A DNA stretch of 64,000 nucleotides from Lophius americanus (Eukaryota > Chordata > Actinopteri > Lophiiformes > Lophiidae), in contig JBBDHG010000041.1 of NCBI GenBank assembly GCA_037951165.1, positions 2,038,501-2,102,500 on the forward strand, read 5' to 3'. The position numbers were made by a program, and so were the translations under genes. The notes under the pieces were generated by a model that was not told where the DNA came from, ran no database searches, and saw only the letters and a program-made list of their open reading frames with translations. This document shows, piece after piece, positions 46,911 through 57,790 of this stretch (its first letter is position 1; each line of letters begins with the position of its first letter).

Positions 46911-47689
46911 AGAATCCCCCCCTCCCAAAAAAAAAAAAAATTTCACAGGCATGAGATCGCCTCTCTAACTGCTTTACGACTAAAAAGTTCGCCATGAGTC
47001 ATTTACATTTTTTTCTTCTGCTACACAAACTACTCAACCTCTCCATTCTCCAGCTACCGCACCAAAGCTGTCAGTCCTGCCGACACATCCACACAGGAGA
47101 CCAAAGCCCACTGGACCACCTGCAGACACGCCACCCCTCCGTCTGAGAAAGAGTGATGAAATACATCTAATCATGCCGTCAGACTCATTCCGTGCCGTCA
47201 GCTCGACCTCGTTGGAGCCGATTAGCTTCAAATGAAGCCGTGTACCTCGGCGGTGGTGATAATTCATGCAGACCTCCCATTGTCTCACTGTCAGTGCTGC
47301 GACGGGTTGCAGCACTGACTGTTCTAACGGGGCAGAATACTTAAAAAGTATGCTTAAAGGAGAAGTTCCCCTCCGTCCTCAGGATTTCTGTTTACAGATT
47401 TGTTACACATGAAGAGTCTGAGTTGAGGATAAGTAAAAACACGATGGTGATTAGAATTCATCGGACGTTCCATCCGATGTGTCGCGGCTCCAAGGTGGAC
47501 TGAAAGCCCCAGAGATAATGGCGTTGTGATGTTCTGACTTCACGCTGAGGCCATTTTGGACGTTCAATCTGTAATCTGAGAAAATGTGTAGCAGCGATTT
47601 CTTTTATATTAACACTTCAAACCTTCCGCTAGAAAAACACGAGGAAAAACCAAGGATTATAATAAGTTAGCCAAAAGATGAAGACCTGA
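46911..47689. promoter_or_regulatory. Unique; candidate conserved element at 47040-47330
   Basis: 47040-47330 (CATCTAATCATGCCGTCAG, GGAGCCGATTAGCTTCAAAT, GGTGATAATTCATGCAG) is non-repetitive and dense in TAAT-type words, with no splice-compatible exon. 47331-47689 is unremarkable. Confidence 0.35.
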
Positions 47690-47990
47690 TTACCTACTAA
47701 TTAATTCCATCTGTTTGTTTGTGTGTTTGTTTTATTCTTAGCGAGATTACGGAAAAACTAAAAGATGGATTTGCATGAAAGTTTTACCCATAGGTCGGTT
47801 TTGGCGCATCCTAGTGGTGATGACATCACAGCATTTAAAACAAAACAAAAATAAGTGACATCATAATGTGGCTATTGCTGCCTTTGATGTTTCTTTGGGG
47901 GTGGAGCTGGGGCCCAGTTTCAAGAGTTCCTTTGATGTTCAACTTCTAGTTATTTCTTTGGATCAAACTGTTGGAGAGATTTCTTTGTAA
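47690..47990 (-). repeat. Dispersed repeat family B, copy 4 (reverse)
   Basis: TGTTTGTTTGTGTGTTTGTT, AGCGAGATTACGGAAAAACT, GGATTTGCATGAAAGTTTTA and TTTGGGGGTGGAGCTGGGGC, CAGTTTCAAGAGTTCCTTTG, in the same order as copy 2. Confidence 0.8.
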
Positions 47991-48243
47991 TACGTTGTCT
48001 TTGGTTTAGATTGTGTTTTTAAGGTGTTTATTTAGACAACAACACAGATGGTCACGTACTATAAAATGAGAAAACATAACGGAAACCAGAAGGGTTTCTC
48101 TCAGTTTTATTTTACAAACATTTCCTTTGAGAATAAGCTTGGAAAGCTTTTATCGCAGTCACTCAGTCTCTGTGTGGCAGGAAGTAATCCTTTTACTTCC
48201 TGAACAAATATCTGCAGTTGTCACGTAGTGTAGATACAAAGTA
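47991..48243. other. Unique sequence
   Basis: Nothing recognised. Confidence 0.35.
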
Positions 48244-48537
48244 CCTCTTTACAATAAAACTCCCCTTAAGGGTTTATAAAAGACTTATACGTAGTTCACT
48301 AATTAACTTTTAGACACTTTACAGATCCTTAATAAGATGCTTTAACTCGTTAGACATGAAGGACATCAGGGACCTGATGCTTGCCAAATAGTGAGCTCAC
48401 TTATCTGTACTGCTAGCTCCATTCTGCTAAATAGTGACCCACATTGACAAATTGAGATTTACGTTATAAACTGTTTTTGTAATGACTTATAAAATGTTTA
48501 CAACCAAATTTATTGTCTTTGTAGCAATTGGAAGGAT
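48244..48537 (-). mobile_element. hAT-like MITE, second copy (reverse, one end eroded)
   Basis: It starts CTCTTTACAATAAAACTCCC and contains GCTTGCCAAATAGTGAGCTC, ACTTATCTGTACTGCTAG and TTATAAACTGTTT, the reverse complement of the 26216-26535 copy. The far terminal repeat is not recognisable. Confidence 0.8.
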
Positions 48538-48769
48538 AAGTTGAAGACGATGAAGATATGTGGAGTGGACCAGACGCCACCATAGCGAAGCCGCTGGTGT
48601 CATTATTGTTCTCCATCATGTTCTGGGACGGCTTCCTGGGAAAGAGTTTGGATCAAAGTGGCGATGGGAAGAAGACAAAGAGCTTCCTGTAACTTTTATC
48701 TCTCAGGTCTTCTGGCTTCATCATCTTCAACATTAGTTTCAGTCTTAATTGGCAGGAAAAGCCAGTGTG

Positions 48770-48783
48770 TGTGCGCGCGTGTA

Positions 48784-48836
<53 letters not shown>
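48770..48836. repeat. (TG)n microsatellite
   Basis: GTGTGCGCGCGTG leader, then about 25 TG units. Confidence 0.95.
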
Positions 48837-48837
<1 letters not shown>

Positions 48838-48939
48838 ACACAGCACCCAAAGTCAGCATATGACAAATACCCGGATTGAAAAACTTCCTTCTCAGCATGT
48901 CTTAAAATTACAACTTTTTTCTCGTCAAATTACAACATT

Positions 48940-49165
48940 TTTTTCATGATGGATTTCTTTTCTCTATTTTTCAAGGTTGCCCTGATACTCCTTGGTAACA
49001 AGATGACCCAGTGGCAGCATGTGTATGCTAAAGACTAAGGGGCCAACGATGGAGCCCTGGGGGACGCCACCGGTAAAAAGAGGGGGAGTCATTAACCACG
49101 GCTATTGAGAAAGTCCTATTCCATAAGTTATATAATTAAAATTGGCTTTTTTTTCCCCACAAAAT
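48940..49165 (-). repeat. LINE-slice element, copy 3 (reverse)
   Basis: The minus strand carries ATAGGACTTTCTCAATAGCC, GGCGTCCCCCAGGGCTCCAT and GCCCCTTAGTCTTTAGCATA, then the CACATGCTGCCACTGGGTCA joint. The stretch 49166-49526 is unique AT-rich sequence. Confidence 0.75.
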
Positions 49166-49526
49166 GTCCCAAAACAATGTATCAGGAAATAATGGAAACA
49201 TAATAATTTATTTTACTGTTTAAAGTTCATCTATGAGGTCATAACGCACCAAAGAAATAAAACATGCAGGGATCAAAGTGGTGAAGGCACTAAAGAAGAA
49301 TATTAGCGTTATAATGTTATTCTATATAACATGTTCAGAGGTTTATTCCTTCATGAGCATTTTGTCCACAAAGCGATCACAAAGTTATAAAATCTTGAAA
49401 ATATCTCGTCATTCGACCTTTAAACTCACATTACTTTGATTTCCCTGTATTTCCTGTCAGCTCAGGGTGACGGCGCAAGAAAATGATGAAGTGAGGCACG
49501 AGAGCGTAACAATAAAAATATCCATC

Positions 49527-49532
49527 TTTATT
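49527..49532 (-). terminator. Candidate distal poly(A) signal AATAAA
   Basis: The minus strand reads AAAGAATAAAGATGG. It is the last good AATAAA before LINE-derived and unique intergenic sequence begins to the left, which fits the 3' end of the septin transcript. A proximal alternative AATAAA lies at 50900-50905. Confidence 0.45.
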
Positions 49533-51167
49533 CTTTGAGATAACATATCAAAGATAAAACCTCGATCTATAATAGCATAACAAATGACACAAGAACTATA
49601 CAACAGTAAACAAAGTGTAACCCAATAACTTCCTCTGGATAAAAGACAACAGGTCTTCGTTCTTCAAATCGTTTCCTTTTCTTCTACCGATCCAAATTAT
49701 AGAAAATAAACCTCGGACTATTTTCTCTCACGATGTCACATTTGGAATTTAGACTTGGTCTCTATAAAATATTGGTTTGGATGATTTTTTCTTTCTTTTT
49801 GCACAAACGGATGCATTGATGGGTTTTTTGGTTTTTATTCCGGCGTGAACTCTTCCTGTCGGTGTCGGTAAAAGCGACTCGCTCTGATAAAATGCTTTAC
49901 GCTTGAAAAAGTCCATCATCCGTTGGCCGGATCAACTGCAATTAAAATGAAAGTACGAATACAAACCGCGTCTGCTGCTAAACCCTTTGTCGCTAGCTAA
50001 AGTGCGGCCTAGCCGACAGCGTACGACATAGTGTAAGAAAACGCTAATACTGGCTAAAGCTACGTTTTTTGTTTACGCGATGGAACATGTGGAAGCCCGG
50101 AATGAAAGTCGATTACAATTACCGAACACATAAATACCGACTGGTAAATCAACTCCATATATGGTATGTGCTTCTGCAAAAAAAGGTCATAAGTTTGAAC
50201 TTTACAGTCAGAAAAGATGGACCGAACAGAAAATTAAAAGAAAAAAAAAAAACGCCTCCTCCCGGCTCATACCATAATATTAGATCATGAACAACAGCGT
50301 TAAAAAAACAACAACAACACAACAATAAAGGAGCGGTGTAAAATGCAAGGGGGTGACTGTATTACACGACATTGGCATTACAGGATAAAAGACACAGGAT
50401 GGTTTGGCAACAACAAAAAAAGAAAAAAGTCGTTTTTAAAAACATCACAGCGGAGGAGCGGCGCAGGAAGCCGGAAGCTGCTGGATACTGCCCCGCCTTC
50501 TTACCCCTCTTATTTTTCAGCGCGGAAGTTATCCATAATACTACAAACCTAATCTAAATACGCCTAATCGACCTTATTGTCTACACAAACACTAGACCCG
50601 AAAACAGGAAGCAGACTTGAGAGTTAGTCTTCATTTACAGCGTCTCATAGGCGGTTCTTCTAAATGATGGATTTCTTTTTCTCAGAGATCTACAAAAAAT
50701 AAACTTTTTCCCATCATACTTGATGGTTAGGATTAAAATGTTGCATCCTGTGTCGTGTCACTGATGATTTAACCTCTAGAAATAAACTCACATGTGTATA
50801 TTTATCCATCGGCCGACTACTTTTACGGTTATTTTCAAACTATCCTGAAATGAACTAAAAAAAAAAAAAAAAGAAGAAGATGAAATAAGAAAACATGATT
50901 TTATTTTGCAGGATGGTAATGATGAAATAACTGTTGGACTACATCCTGTGTCTCGTAATGTCCCGATAAGTTAAAAGCTGTGATTAGGTACTTTTCTGGC
51001 AAAATAAAAAAAAAAAGAAGAAATTAAAAACAAATCCTTCTACGTAACAAAGACTGTCTTCACAGCAGAGGTGTGTGCATGTGTGCTCGCTCATGTAAAC
51101 AGAATGCATGTGAGAGGAGAGTGTGTCTTGTGCCTGGCTGCGTCCTGATATCACGGGTTGGTCATCC
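49527..51167 (-). other. septin9: Probable 3' UTR of the septin gene
   Basis: The 1.6 kb downstream of the stop has no recognised repeat and no defensible ORF. It is AT-rich with several A/T tracts, as expected for a vertebrate 3' UTR. An AATAAA signal on the minus strand lies at 49527-49532, and an alternative one at 50900-50905 would give a UTR of roughly 0.3 kb. The UTR extent is inferred from the signals only; no transcript data are available here. Confidence 0.55.
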
Positions 51168-51375
51168 CTACATCTCGTGGGAGAAGGCCTGGTTCTGAGC
51201 CGCTAGCCCGTTGGCCCGCGGGGCGGCCGGCTGATCCTCGGGCTGACCGTTGGCCTTCGGCTGCTCGGACTGGTGGGAGCTGCTGAAGTGGGCGTTGGAC
51301 TCATTTAAGCGGCGGACGCGATACGTCTCGTAGTGGATGCTGCCGGTGATGTCCTTGATGTTCTGCATGTGTGTC
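51168..51375 (-). CDS. septin9: Septin-9-like GTPase, terminal coding exon with stop
   Basis: This 208-nt terminal exon follows a ccacag acceptor. It completes Arg and encodes 68 residues, THMQNIKDITGSIHYETYRV, then RRLNESNAHF and a polar tail rich in Ser, Gln, Pro and Ala ending FSHEM-stop. The NIKDIT.SIHYE.YRVRRLNE core is diagnostic of septin 9; septin 3 has NLKEVTHNIHYETYRAKRLN. The tail is longer than the mammalian one (about 20 residues after RLNE, ending APEM) and lacks a C-terminal coiled coil, as expected for the SEPT3/9/12 group. A fish septin9a or septin9b co-orthologue is likely, but I cannot decide which. Confidence 0.95.
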
Positions 51376-51859
51376 CTGTGGAAGACAGGAAGAAAAAAAA
51401 AGACGGTTTTTCAACGATTCGATTCTGTGGTAAACATTTTATGTTGAGGGTCAATAAAATAATAACTTTTTTAATCCTCATGGTCATAACATGCCGATCA
51501 CCAAATTTGAAGTCCATTGGGTCAAAGCTCTAGGATGAAGATTGTTAAAATACAAAGCCTAGAAATGTCTAAAAAAAAACCTCTTAAATCCCACATTGAA
51601 TTCAATATGGCTGACTTCCTGCTTAGATGGCGCCAAGAGACGTTCTGGTAGATCGTGATATGATGAACATGTGGACCAAGTAAGTCCAATGGAGAGGTTA
51701 TAAAATACCAAACAATTTCTGTCACAACTGATGGGTTTACAAAGTGAGTGACTTTCAAAAATGATGAAGTCCCCAAAAAAAGACTTTCTGTGGATAAAGA
51801 AACTTATTAGAAAAAAACTCAATGGGGTCCTCAGACGGTTTGTGTTCGGAACAAATAAA

Positions 51860-51902
<43 letters not shown>

Positions 51903-52348
51903 TTAATAGATTCATAAACAGCATATATTCTCATTAAATTTGTGCAACTAAAATATGGAGACTTTAGTTTTAGCCTCTAAGTAGGGCTTACATTTTAAAT
52001 CCTTTATTTTAGCTACTGAAGGACTGTGTAGGTTCTAAAGCTCTTTCCCCTTGTGAGCTGCTTTTATAAATACAGAATAAAGAGCTGTCTCACCTGTGCC
52101 TGACTTTTTACTGTCACTAACACAGATGCCTCATTTCACAATTGAACGGCAAATCTTTATTGATTTCCTGCCGTCAAAAAATATCCACTAACAGCAAAAA
52201 CGGACTTGAGTTTAAAAAATAAGTTCGTAAACCCTCCTACTAAGTATCCCCGCTTTGAGAACCAGCCAACCTGTGCAGGTTGAGGTTATAACAGCAGTTC
52301 ATAACACACGCTGCATGGAATAACCTCTAGAGTGTGATGGAGGCTCAC
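51376..52348 (-). other. Septin intron (1.0 kb) with (CA)n
   Basis: This is the last intron, between the LLIR and THMQN exons. It contains (CA)n at 51860-51901. The stretch 51440-51780 has words such as CCAAATTTGAAGTCCA and GTGGACCAAGTAAGT that loosely recall family A, but too weakly to call a copy. Confidence 0.7.
51860..51901. repeat. (CA)n microsatellite
   Basis: About 20 uninterrupted CA units within the last septin intron. Confidence 0.95.
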
Positions 52349-52400
52349 CTGATGAGAAGGTCCCTCAGGTAAGCAAACTCACAGTGTGCAATGTTCTCCA
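52349..52400 (-). CDS. septin9: Septin-9-like GTPase, short exon VENIAHCEFAYLRDLLI
   Basis: This 52-nt exon lies between a ccgcag acceptor and a gtgagc donor. Two bases complete Val, then come 16 codons ENIAHCEFAYLRDLLI, then AG of a split Arg codon. HCEFxYLRDLLIRTHM is the helix of the septin unique element. The exon is too short to be found as an ORF; it was located by matching phase and family pattern between its neighbours. Introns of about 1.5 kb (5' side) and 1.0 kb (3' side) flank it. Confidence 0.94.
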
Positions 52401-53939
52401 CTGCGGAGAGAAAGAACAGGAAACATTCGTTCAACCAATGTCATCGCATGAGGAACAAATAATCTTCCTTGTATGCTGGAGTCTGTAGGAATTAACATCG
52501 GATAATCCCGACACACGGAATGCTATGAGATATCAGAATGTGATAGGAGCCCCTAAAAAAAAACAAAAAAACTCCCTTCTCTCCCGCCTCAGCCGTCATT
52601 CCTCACATCACCACAAACAGGCGCCGTTGCTCACAAGTCGACCGAGGTTCTTCCACTTAGATGGCAATTTCCCTAAACCGAGATAACGCCCTGCTCCACT
52701 TTAAAGTCGTTTAATCCGTCTCCTCCGTCCTCCACACTGAAGAAGTGAGACGTAATAGCGGCCCGCCGGTGACAAGCCGCTCCTGCGTCCATTAGGCCCA
52801 ACATGTGTTTGAATTATAGATAGTGTCAAGAATAAAAATGAGAGGAAGGAGGCGCCTGTATTTATGCAAAGCCTTGAAATCCAGGCACAGGAAATTAAAT
52901 TCTATTTGAAAGGAGGAGAGCGGAATAACTGCTGAGTCTGTGAGCGCTGATTAGTGGTGCCGAGGGACCAGACTACTCGCTGGAAACAAGCTGCTGCTAT
53001 CTCCACTCTCTGCTGCGGGAGAAGTCGCTGGATCCAGTTTGTACACTCGGAAATGCTCATCTTCTCTTCTTTTTACGCGTCTTCCCCGATCCCCAGAAAT
53101 GAAAGCTTCTCTTTCTCTGCTGCTCGTGGGGTCGCTTCCTCTCCCCCACTCACTCTCTTGTTTCCTCTTGCCAACTAATTGGCTTTATTATCCGGAGCAG
53201 TGACTCCACAGATCGCGACCTTCCTCGCCCTGCGTGCGTTTGTGGGAAACTAAAGGGTCGAGCCTTCGTTGGTTGAGAAAAATCATCCTTCCTAAGACAA
53301 ATATACCATGTGACCACAATGTTTCGTTATCGGGATAACGCGGCGTCACAAAGTTGGAAACAGGCTGATGGCAAGTTGCTGCACCTGGGCAAGTTGCTGC
53401 ACCTGGGCAAGTTGCTGCACCCGGGCAAGTTGCTGCACCTGGGCAAGTTGCTGCACCTGGGCAAGTTGCTGCACCTGGGCAAGTTGCTGCACCTGGGCGA
53501 GCCAGAGGAGGTCATTTTTTTTTCGGCCCGATGTTTGGGTTTAACTTTATTTGCTGCTTGTGTTGTGGAGCGGTTTGCGTGGAGGATATTTAAGTTAAAG
53601 AAAAGTCCATTTTGGTTCACTTGGAAATAAATGCAGTGGTGGATAGAATGTTGACAGACACAGAATCACAGAACCTGATTCTTGGCACAAGGTTCGCAGC
53701 ACATGCTAACTGGACTGTGTCAAAGGGGGGGGGGGGGGGAGGGAGAGAGAGAGAGAGAGAGAGAGAGAACATCTCCCTAGCAATAAAGTTGTGTCTGATA
53801 AGAAACGGCTGGCAATCCGCCAAAAACAACAATCTGTCACATTTTTTGGTGAAAAAACAAATCAGCATGTGATTAAAAAACATTAAACGTAAACTTCTGT
53901 GTTATTGTGTATGTCTGCGCCTCAGGATCCGAACATTAC
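52401..53939 (-). other. septin9: Septin intron (1.5 kb)
   Basis: This intron holds an 18-bp minisatellite (53371-53496), a G-run followed by (GA)n (53727-53768), and a mostly unique stretch at 52560-53230. Part of that stretch (52680-52940) has the balanced, TAAT-containing composition seen in the candidate regulatory blocks to the left. No exon was found. Confidence 0.75.
53371..53496. repeat. 18-bp minisatellite, 7 copies
   Basis: Seven near-identical units of GCAAGTTGCTGCACCTGG (one with CACCCGG), in phase with codons (repeating GKLLHL). It lies in a septin intron and is not a coding exon because septin phase and family sequence are complete without it. Confidence 0.97.
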
Positions 53940-54036
53940 CCTCTATGGTGCCCCATTTAGTTTTCCGTCCCAGAATCCTCTTGCCGTTCACCTGATACTC
54001 CTGGTCGCTGCCCACAACGGCAAAAGGGATCATCTC
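53940..54036 (-). CDS. septin9: Septin-9-like GTPase, exon EMIPFAVVGS...WGTIE
   Basis: This 97-nt exon follows a caacag acceptor and ends one base into a Val codon at a gtaatg donor. It reads EMIPFAVVGSDQEYQVNGKR and then ILGRKTKWGTIE. AVVGSDxEYQVNGKR is the G5-equivalent region, and GRKTKWGTIEVEN is the start of the septin unique element that contributes to filament interfaces. The single-base phase overhang is completed by the next exon (TG), giving V-E-N. This is near-invariant among septin 9 proteins, so it supports the family call but does not separate septin9 co-orthologues. Confidence 0.96.
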
Positions 54037-54509
54037 CTGTTGAGAGCCCACACAAGAACACACACACGGAGTCAGAGACAGAAGAACCTCACACTCTAGG
54101 TCACTGATGATGTCACCGACGAGGTCACTGACGATGTCACTGATGATGTCACTGATGATGTCACTGATGATGTCACTGACGAACGGCTTTATTACAAGAC
54201 GCGGATTTCATAGTTACGATAAAAGATCTCGTAATTACGAAATACGGATTTCATAATTACGAGAAAAGGATTTCATGATTACGAGAAAATGATCTCGTAA
54301 TTCCGAGATAATGATTTCATAATTACGTAATAAGGTGTTTTTACTTCATTTGCTGAATCAGTATAACAGAATTTCCACCACATTTAAATATTGTTTGGAG
54401 CCAAATGTGGCGGAAGGTTTTTAAACATCCCAGTTGGTTGTTATGTCTGTGTTAAAGCCTCAAGATGATGCATTCTGGGTAAAAAGGAACCAAACTGTCG
54501 TGAACTCAC
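54037..54509 (-). repeat. Tandem repeats in septin intron (15-bp GATGTCACTGATGAT units and ATTACGA units)
   Basis: From about 54119 to 54183 a 15-bp unit built on GATGTCACTGATGAT is repeated about 4-5 times. From about 54190 to 54335 a degenerate unit built on TTTCATAATTACGAGAAAA is repeated about 4 times. The second resembles the tandem tracts at 35110-35520 in being made of AATTACGA/AAGTCG-type words. The rest of the intron is unremarkable. Confidence 0.75.
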
Positions 54510-54605
54510 CCTGATTTTGTCGTTGATCAGCCGGTCCTCTGCGTCCTCGTCAAACTCCTTCTGAGGGTAAACGTCGATCCCGTTGGCTCGCAGCTCTTCC
54601 CTGAT
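54510..54605 (-). CDS. septin9: Septin-9-like GTPase, exon IREELRANG...NDKIR
   Basis: This 96-nt exon (32 codons, phase 0 at both ends) follows a tgtgtag acceptor and ends at a gtgagt donor. It reads IREELRANGIDVYPQKEFDE and on to DAEDRLINDKIR. This is the G-domain alpha4/beta6 region with the septin hallmark YPQKEFDED. It joins in frame to FKQT of the previous exon and EMIPFAVVGS of the next. ANGIDVYPQ and AEDRLINDK fit the septin 3/9/12 subgroup, septin 9 best. No frameshift or stop is seen. Confidence 0.95.
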
Positions 54606-54769
54606 CTACACAAAGACCCGACACAGCGACAAAGAAACGTCCTCTGAGTCTCGGTGTAACAATTTCAGCCAGACTTTTCCTCAAAGTTGCTATTCGTAAG
54701 CAACATTTCACGGTTTCCTTAACACTTAAATTAAAGGCTATGAAAAAATTGTGGATTTGCATATTTTAT

Positions 54770-55240
54770 TCCTTTCTATTGTAACATCTTCTTAATATCC
54801 AGACACTAAATTTCCTATAAAATTATTTGGGCCCACATGTTTTTAAAACTCAAGAGTTGAGTATTCACGGAAAATGGACAATTTTCTTTCTTTATTTTCC
54901 TTCATTTTTACACATTTGCTCAAAATTTCATTAAAGCATGTTTAACTTATTTTATTCGGTTGTATCAAGTTACAGAATTCTGTTTAGTCAGACGTCACAT
55001 GCTTTAAAATTCTCCCCCCATAAAACAACAACTTATCTAACGGAACTTTCTCAATAGCCATTCTTAATACCTCCTCCTCGGTGCCTCCTCAGGGCTCCGT
55101 CCTTGGGCCCTTACACTTCAGCATCTACACCCAGCCACCGGGTCGCATTATAAACTCGTCCACTCACATTCTTGAGCACTTGAGCAATTTAAAGGGTTAA
55201 TGAGAGACCAGACAGAAAAGAAAAGTCAAGGTCGAGAAAC
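54770..55240 (+). repeat. LINE-slice element, copy 4
   Basis: GTTGTATCAAGTTACAGAAT, TCTAACGGAACTTTCTCAAT, CCTCCTCAGGGCTCCGTCCT and CACCGGGTCGCATTATAAAC (RT slice), then TTGAGCACTTGAGCAATTTA and AAGGGTTAATG, the shared non-LINE end. Confidence 0.75.
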
Positions 55241-55263
55241 GGAAAACATTTAATCAGGCCCAT

Positions 55264-55485
55264 ACCCATCCTTCATCCTCATCCTCCATACCCTTCATCC
55301 TTCATCCTCATCCTCCATACCCTTCATCCTTCATCCTCATCCTCCATACCCTTCATCCTTCATCCTTCATCCTCGTCCTCCATACCCTTCATCCTTCATC
55401 CTCATCCTCCATACCCTTCATCCTTCATCCTCCATACCCTTCATCCTTCATCCTTCATCCTCATCCTCCATACCCTTCATCCTCA
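55264..55485. repeat. CATCCT-based minisatellite
   Basis: Repeats of CCATACCCTTCATCCTTCAT with variable extra TCATCC units, about 8 copies. Low-complexity. Confidence 0.95.
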
Positions 55486-55599
55486 GAGCGCAGCTGATGC
55501 TTTAACCTTATCCCTCATACGTACAGCTATGGTTTTTAAGTTTGGACTTTGAACAGAAGCGGTTCTGAACAAGAAGAGAGGACGACTTGAATAAACACG

Positions 55600-55970
55600 G
55601 GATTATTGTAAGCTAGCATTCATTGGCAGGAAAGTGAATTTATTTTTGCATATTTTATTTCTGAATTCACCATAAAATGACAAAAAAAATTAATAATTCT
55701 AAATAGTAAGAACAATCATGAAATTATTTCATGGATTTTGTATATCATGGAAATAAATTTTCTATGAAATGAACTCTTGACCTTAAAGGTTAACCTATCA
55801 ACCTCTTTGGCAAAGCATGTTTTTACAGAACAATTTGACGCTATTTAAAGGTTTTCTGGTTTGTATCAAGTTATATTATTCTGTCAATAGCTGAAGTTGA
55901 TGCCCCCCCACCTCCTCCTCCTCAGAGGTTAATCGCTCTGAGGAGAAAGAAACGAACTCTAGAGGCAGGA
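55600..55970 (+). repeat. LINE-slice element, copy 5 (partial)
   Basis: GGCAAAGCATGTTTTTACAG, GGTTTGTATCAAGTTATATT, ATTCTGTCAATAGC and CCACCTCCTCCTCCTCAGAG follow the same order as copies 1, 4 and 7, but the GVPQGS codons are lost. Confidence 0.6.
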
Positions 55971-56240
55971 CCGATGAAACGTCCACCGTTATTCTCACTG
56001 ATCCAACAGTTTCCTCTTGGTCATCGATCAAACACGTCACTGTTTTTCCATTTTAGGAGGGATGCCAGGAGAAATCCTACATCAACCGTTGGTCAGAGGA
56101 ATATAGAACGGAATAGAATTTCTTCTTATTTCGAAGAAAGAATAAAACAGACGGCAAATTGAAAACAACAGAGTGTTTGACAAATGTAAATAAAAACCAA
56201 TGAAGATAATAACTGTCCATCACCGAACGTCCGAAAAGAA

Positions 56241-56334
56241 GCAGGAAGAAGCAGGAAGAAGCAGGAAGAAGCAGGAAGAAGCAGGAAGAAGCAGGAAGAA
56301 GCAGGAAGAAGCAGGAAGAAGCAGGAAGAAGCAG
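56241..56334. repeat. 10-bp minisatellite GCAGGAAGAA
   Basis: Nine perfect units followed by one diverged unit. Confidence 0.98.
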
Positions 56335-56975
56335 AAAGTCCTGCTCCGATACAGACAATCAGACGTCGACATGCTGAGGCCGAACACTTAACAGAAAAAC
56401 CTCTTATTCTGCTTTTCTGTCAAGTTGCTTGCGGGAAAAACGGGGAAAACAACAACATTTGGCGTAACAGGCTTTGAGGCAGTAACATTCAGGGTCACAC
56501 AGAGCATGTGCAGCCAACCACGGCGTGCAGCTCGCCGACCCCTGCAGCTTCCATTCCCCGCCGCCGCCTGCTGCTCCGAACGCCGCTTTTGTTCTTCCTG
56601 CACAATATCACGGTAATCAGAGGGAGACGGTAGCGGTGACACCCGTCGGGCTCCTCTCAAATTAATGTCAGGGAAATCCGGACTCTTTGAAGGAGGAACG
56701 GAGGGAGAGGGAAAAAACGATGGAGAAAGCAGGTGGCTTCTCCCGCCTCCCCGCAGCAGAATGTGAATCATCCGCAGCGTAATTATCCAGAAACGCGGCG
56801 AGGAAGAGAAGCGCAGGAAGGGATGAGCGTCCAATCCAATATTTATACCTTAGAAAATAAATAACACCTGAAACATTCTTAATGAAAGCAAAAACTTCTA
56901 AAGATGCAAAACGAGGGGCTGGCCGTATACAAACTCCCAACTCTGCATTGAACCTGAAGGCATCTCAACGACATC

Positions 56976-57007
56976 AAAGTCTTTAATCCGTACGGATTAA
57001 AGACTTT
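56976..57007. repeat. Perfect 32-bp palindrome
   Basis: AAAGTCTTTAATCCGT is followed directly by its reverse complement, with no loop. It abuts the start of the L2-like LINE relic. Confidence 0.95.
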
Positions 57008-57790
57008 TGGACGGTTCGCTGTGTGCGTGGATTCTGGACTACCTGAGGAACAGAACCCAGAACGGGTCTCTCCTTTTGAACACTGGCACGCTGCAGGGGT
57101 GCGTCCTCGGCCCTCTCCTCTATTACCTCTTCACCCACTCACTCCACCAACACCATCGTCACCATCGACACCACCATAGCAGGACGGATCACAGATGAGT
57201 CGGTCTACAGGGATGAGGTTCTGCATCTGATGGTTCCATCAACAAGCTGGAGCTGAACACAGCTAAAACTAAGAGAATGATACCGGACCTCAGGAGATTG
57301 GAAACGCACCGAGCACTCCGCCCCCCGCATATACGGAGATAGAGACGTCGGCGGACCTCACCTGGTCCAGGAACATCTCTGACCAGGTGGAGAAAAACCC
57401 ATCGGAGACAGCAGTTCCTTAGGAAGCTGAAACGGGCTCATCTCCCTCAACACCTGCTGATCCGCTTCCAGCGCTCCACCATAGAGCGCCTCCTGACCTC
57501 CTGCTGAACCAAGTTGTTCACCAGCTGCACAGGATGTATTATTAAAGACCCCACTCACCCTGGACATCACCTGTTCTCCGCCCCTCCCCTCTGGAGAGAG
57601 ATACCGGACGCTCGGGACGGAAAAAACAAACAGGCTGAGAAAAAGCCCACCCACGCGCTCACCCATGAGGACACCCACTGCTCACGACTGTTCCCGCCGC
57701 ACACACTAGGATTTATTCATTCTCCAATCTCAGAAATGCCTTTTGTTCTGCAGAAATAACAGTAAAGTTCTATTCGATTCTTTTCTAACC
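57008..57790 (+). pseudogene. L2-like LINE 3' half, decayed
   Basis: CAWILDYLRNRTQNGSLLLN then GTLQGCVLGPLLYYLFTH, then in other frames NTIVTI..TTIAGRITDESVYRDE (YADD region eroded), LKRAHLPQHLLIRFQRSTIE and LLTSCT. The end AATAACAGTAAAGTTCTATTCG matches the usual (TATTC)-type L2 tail. The RT catalytic motif is absent and several frameshifts are present. Confidence 0.8.

Noticed and set aside
53310..53630. ORF with GKLLHL repeats as a septin or new exon
   Set aside because: It is an intronic 18-bp minisatellite on the opposite strand; septin exons on both sides join perfectly without it.
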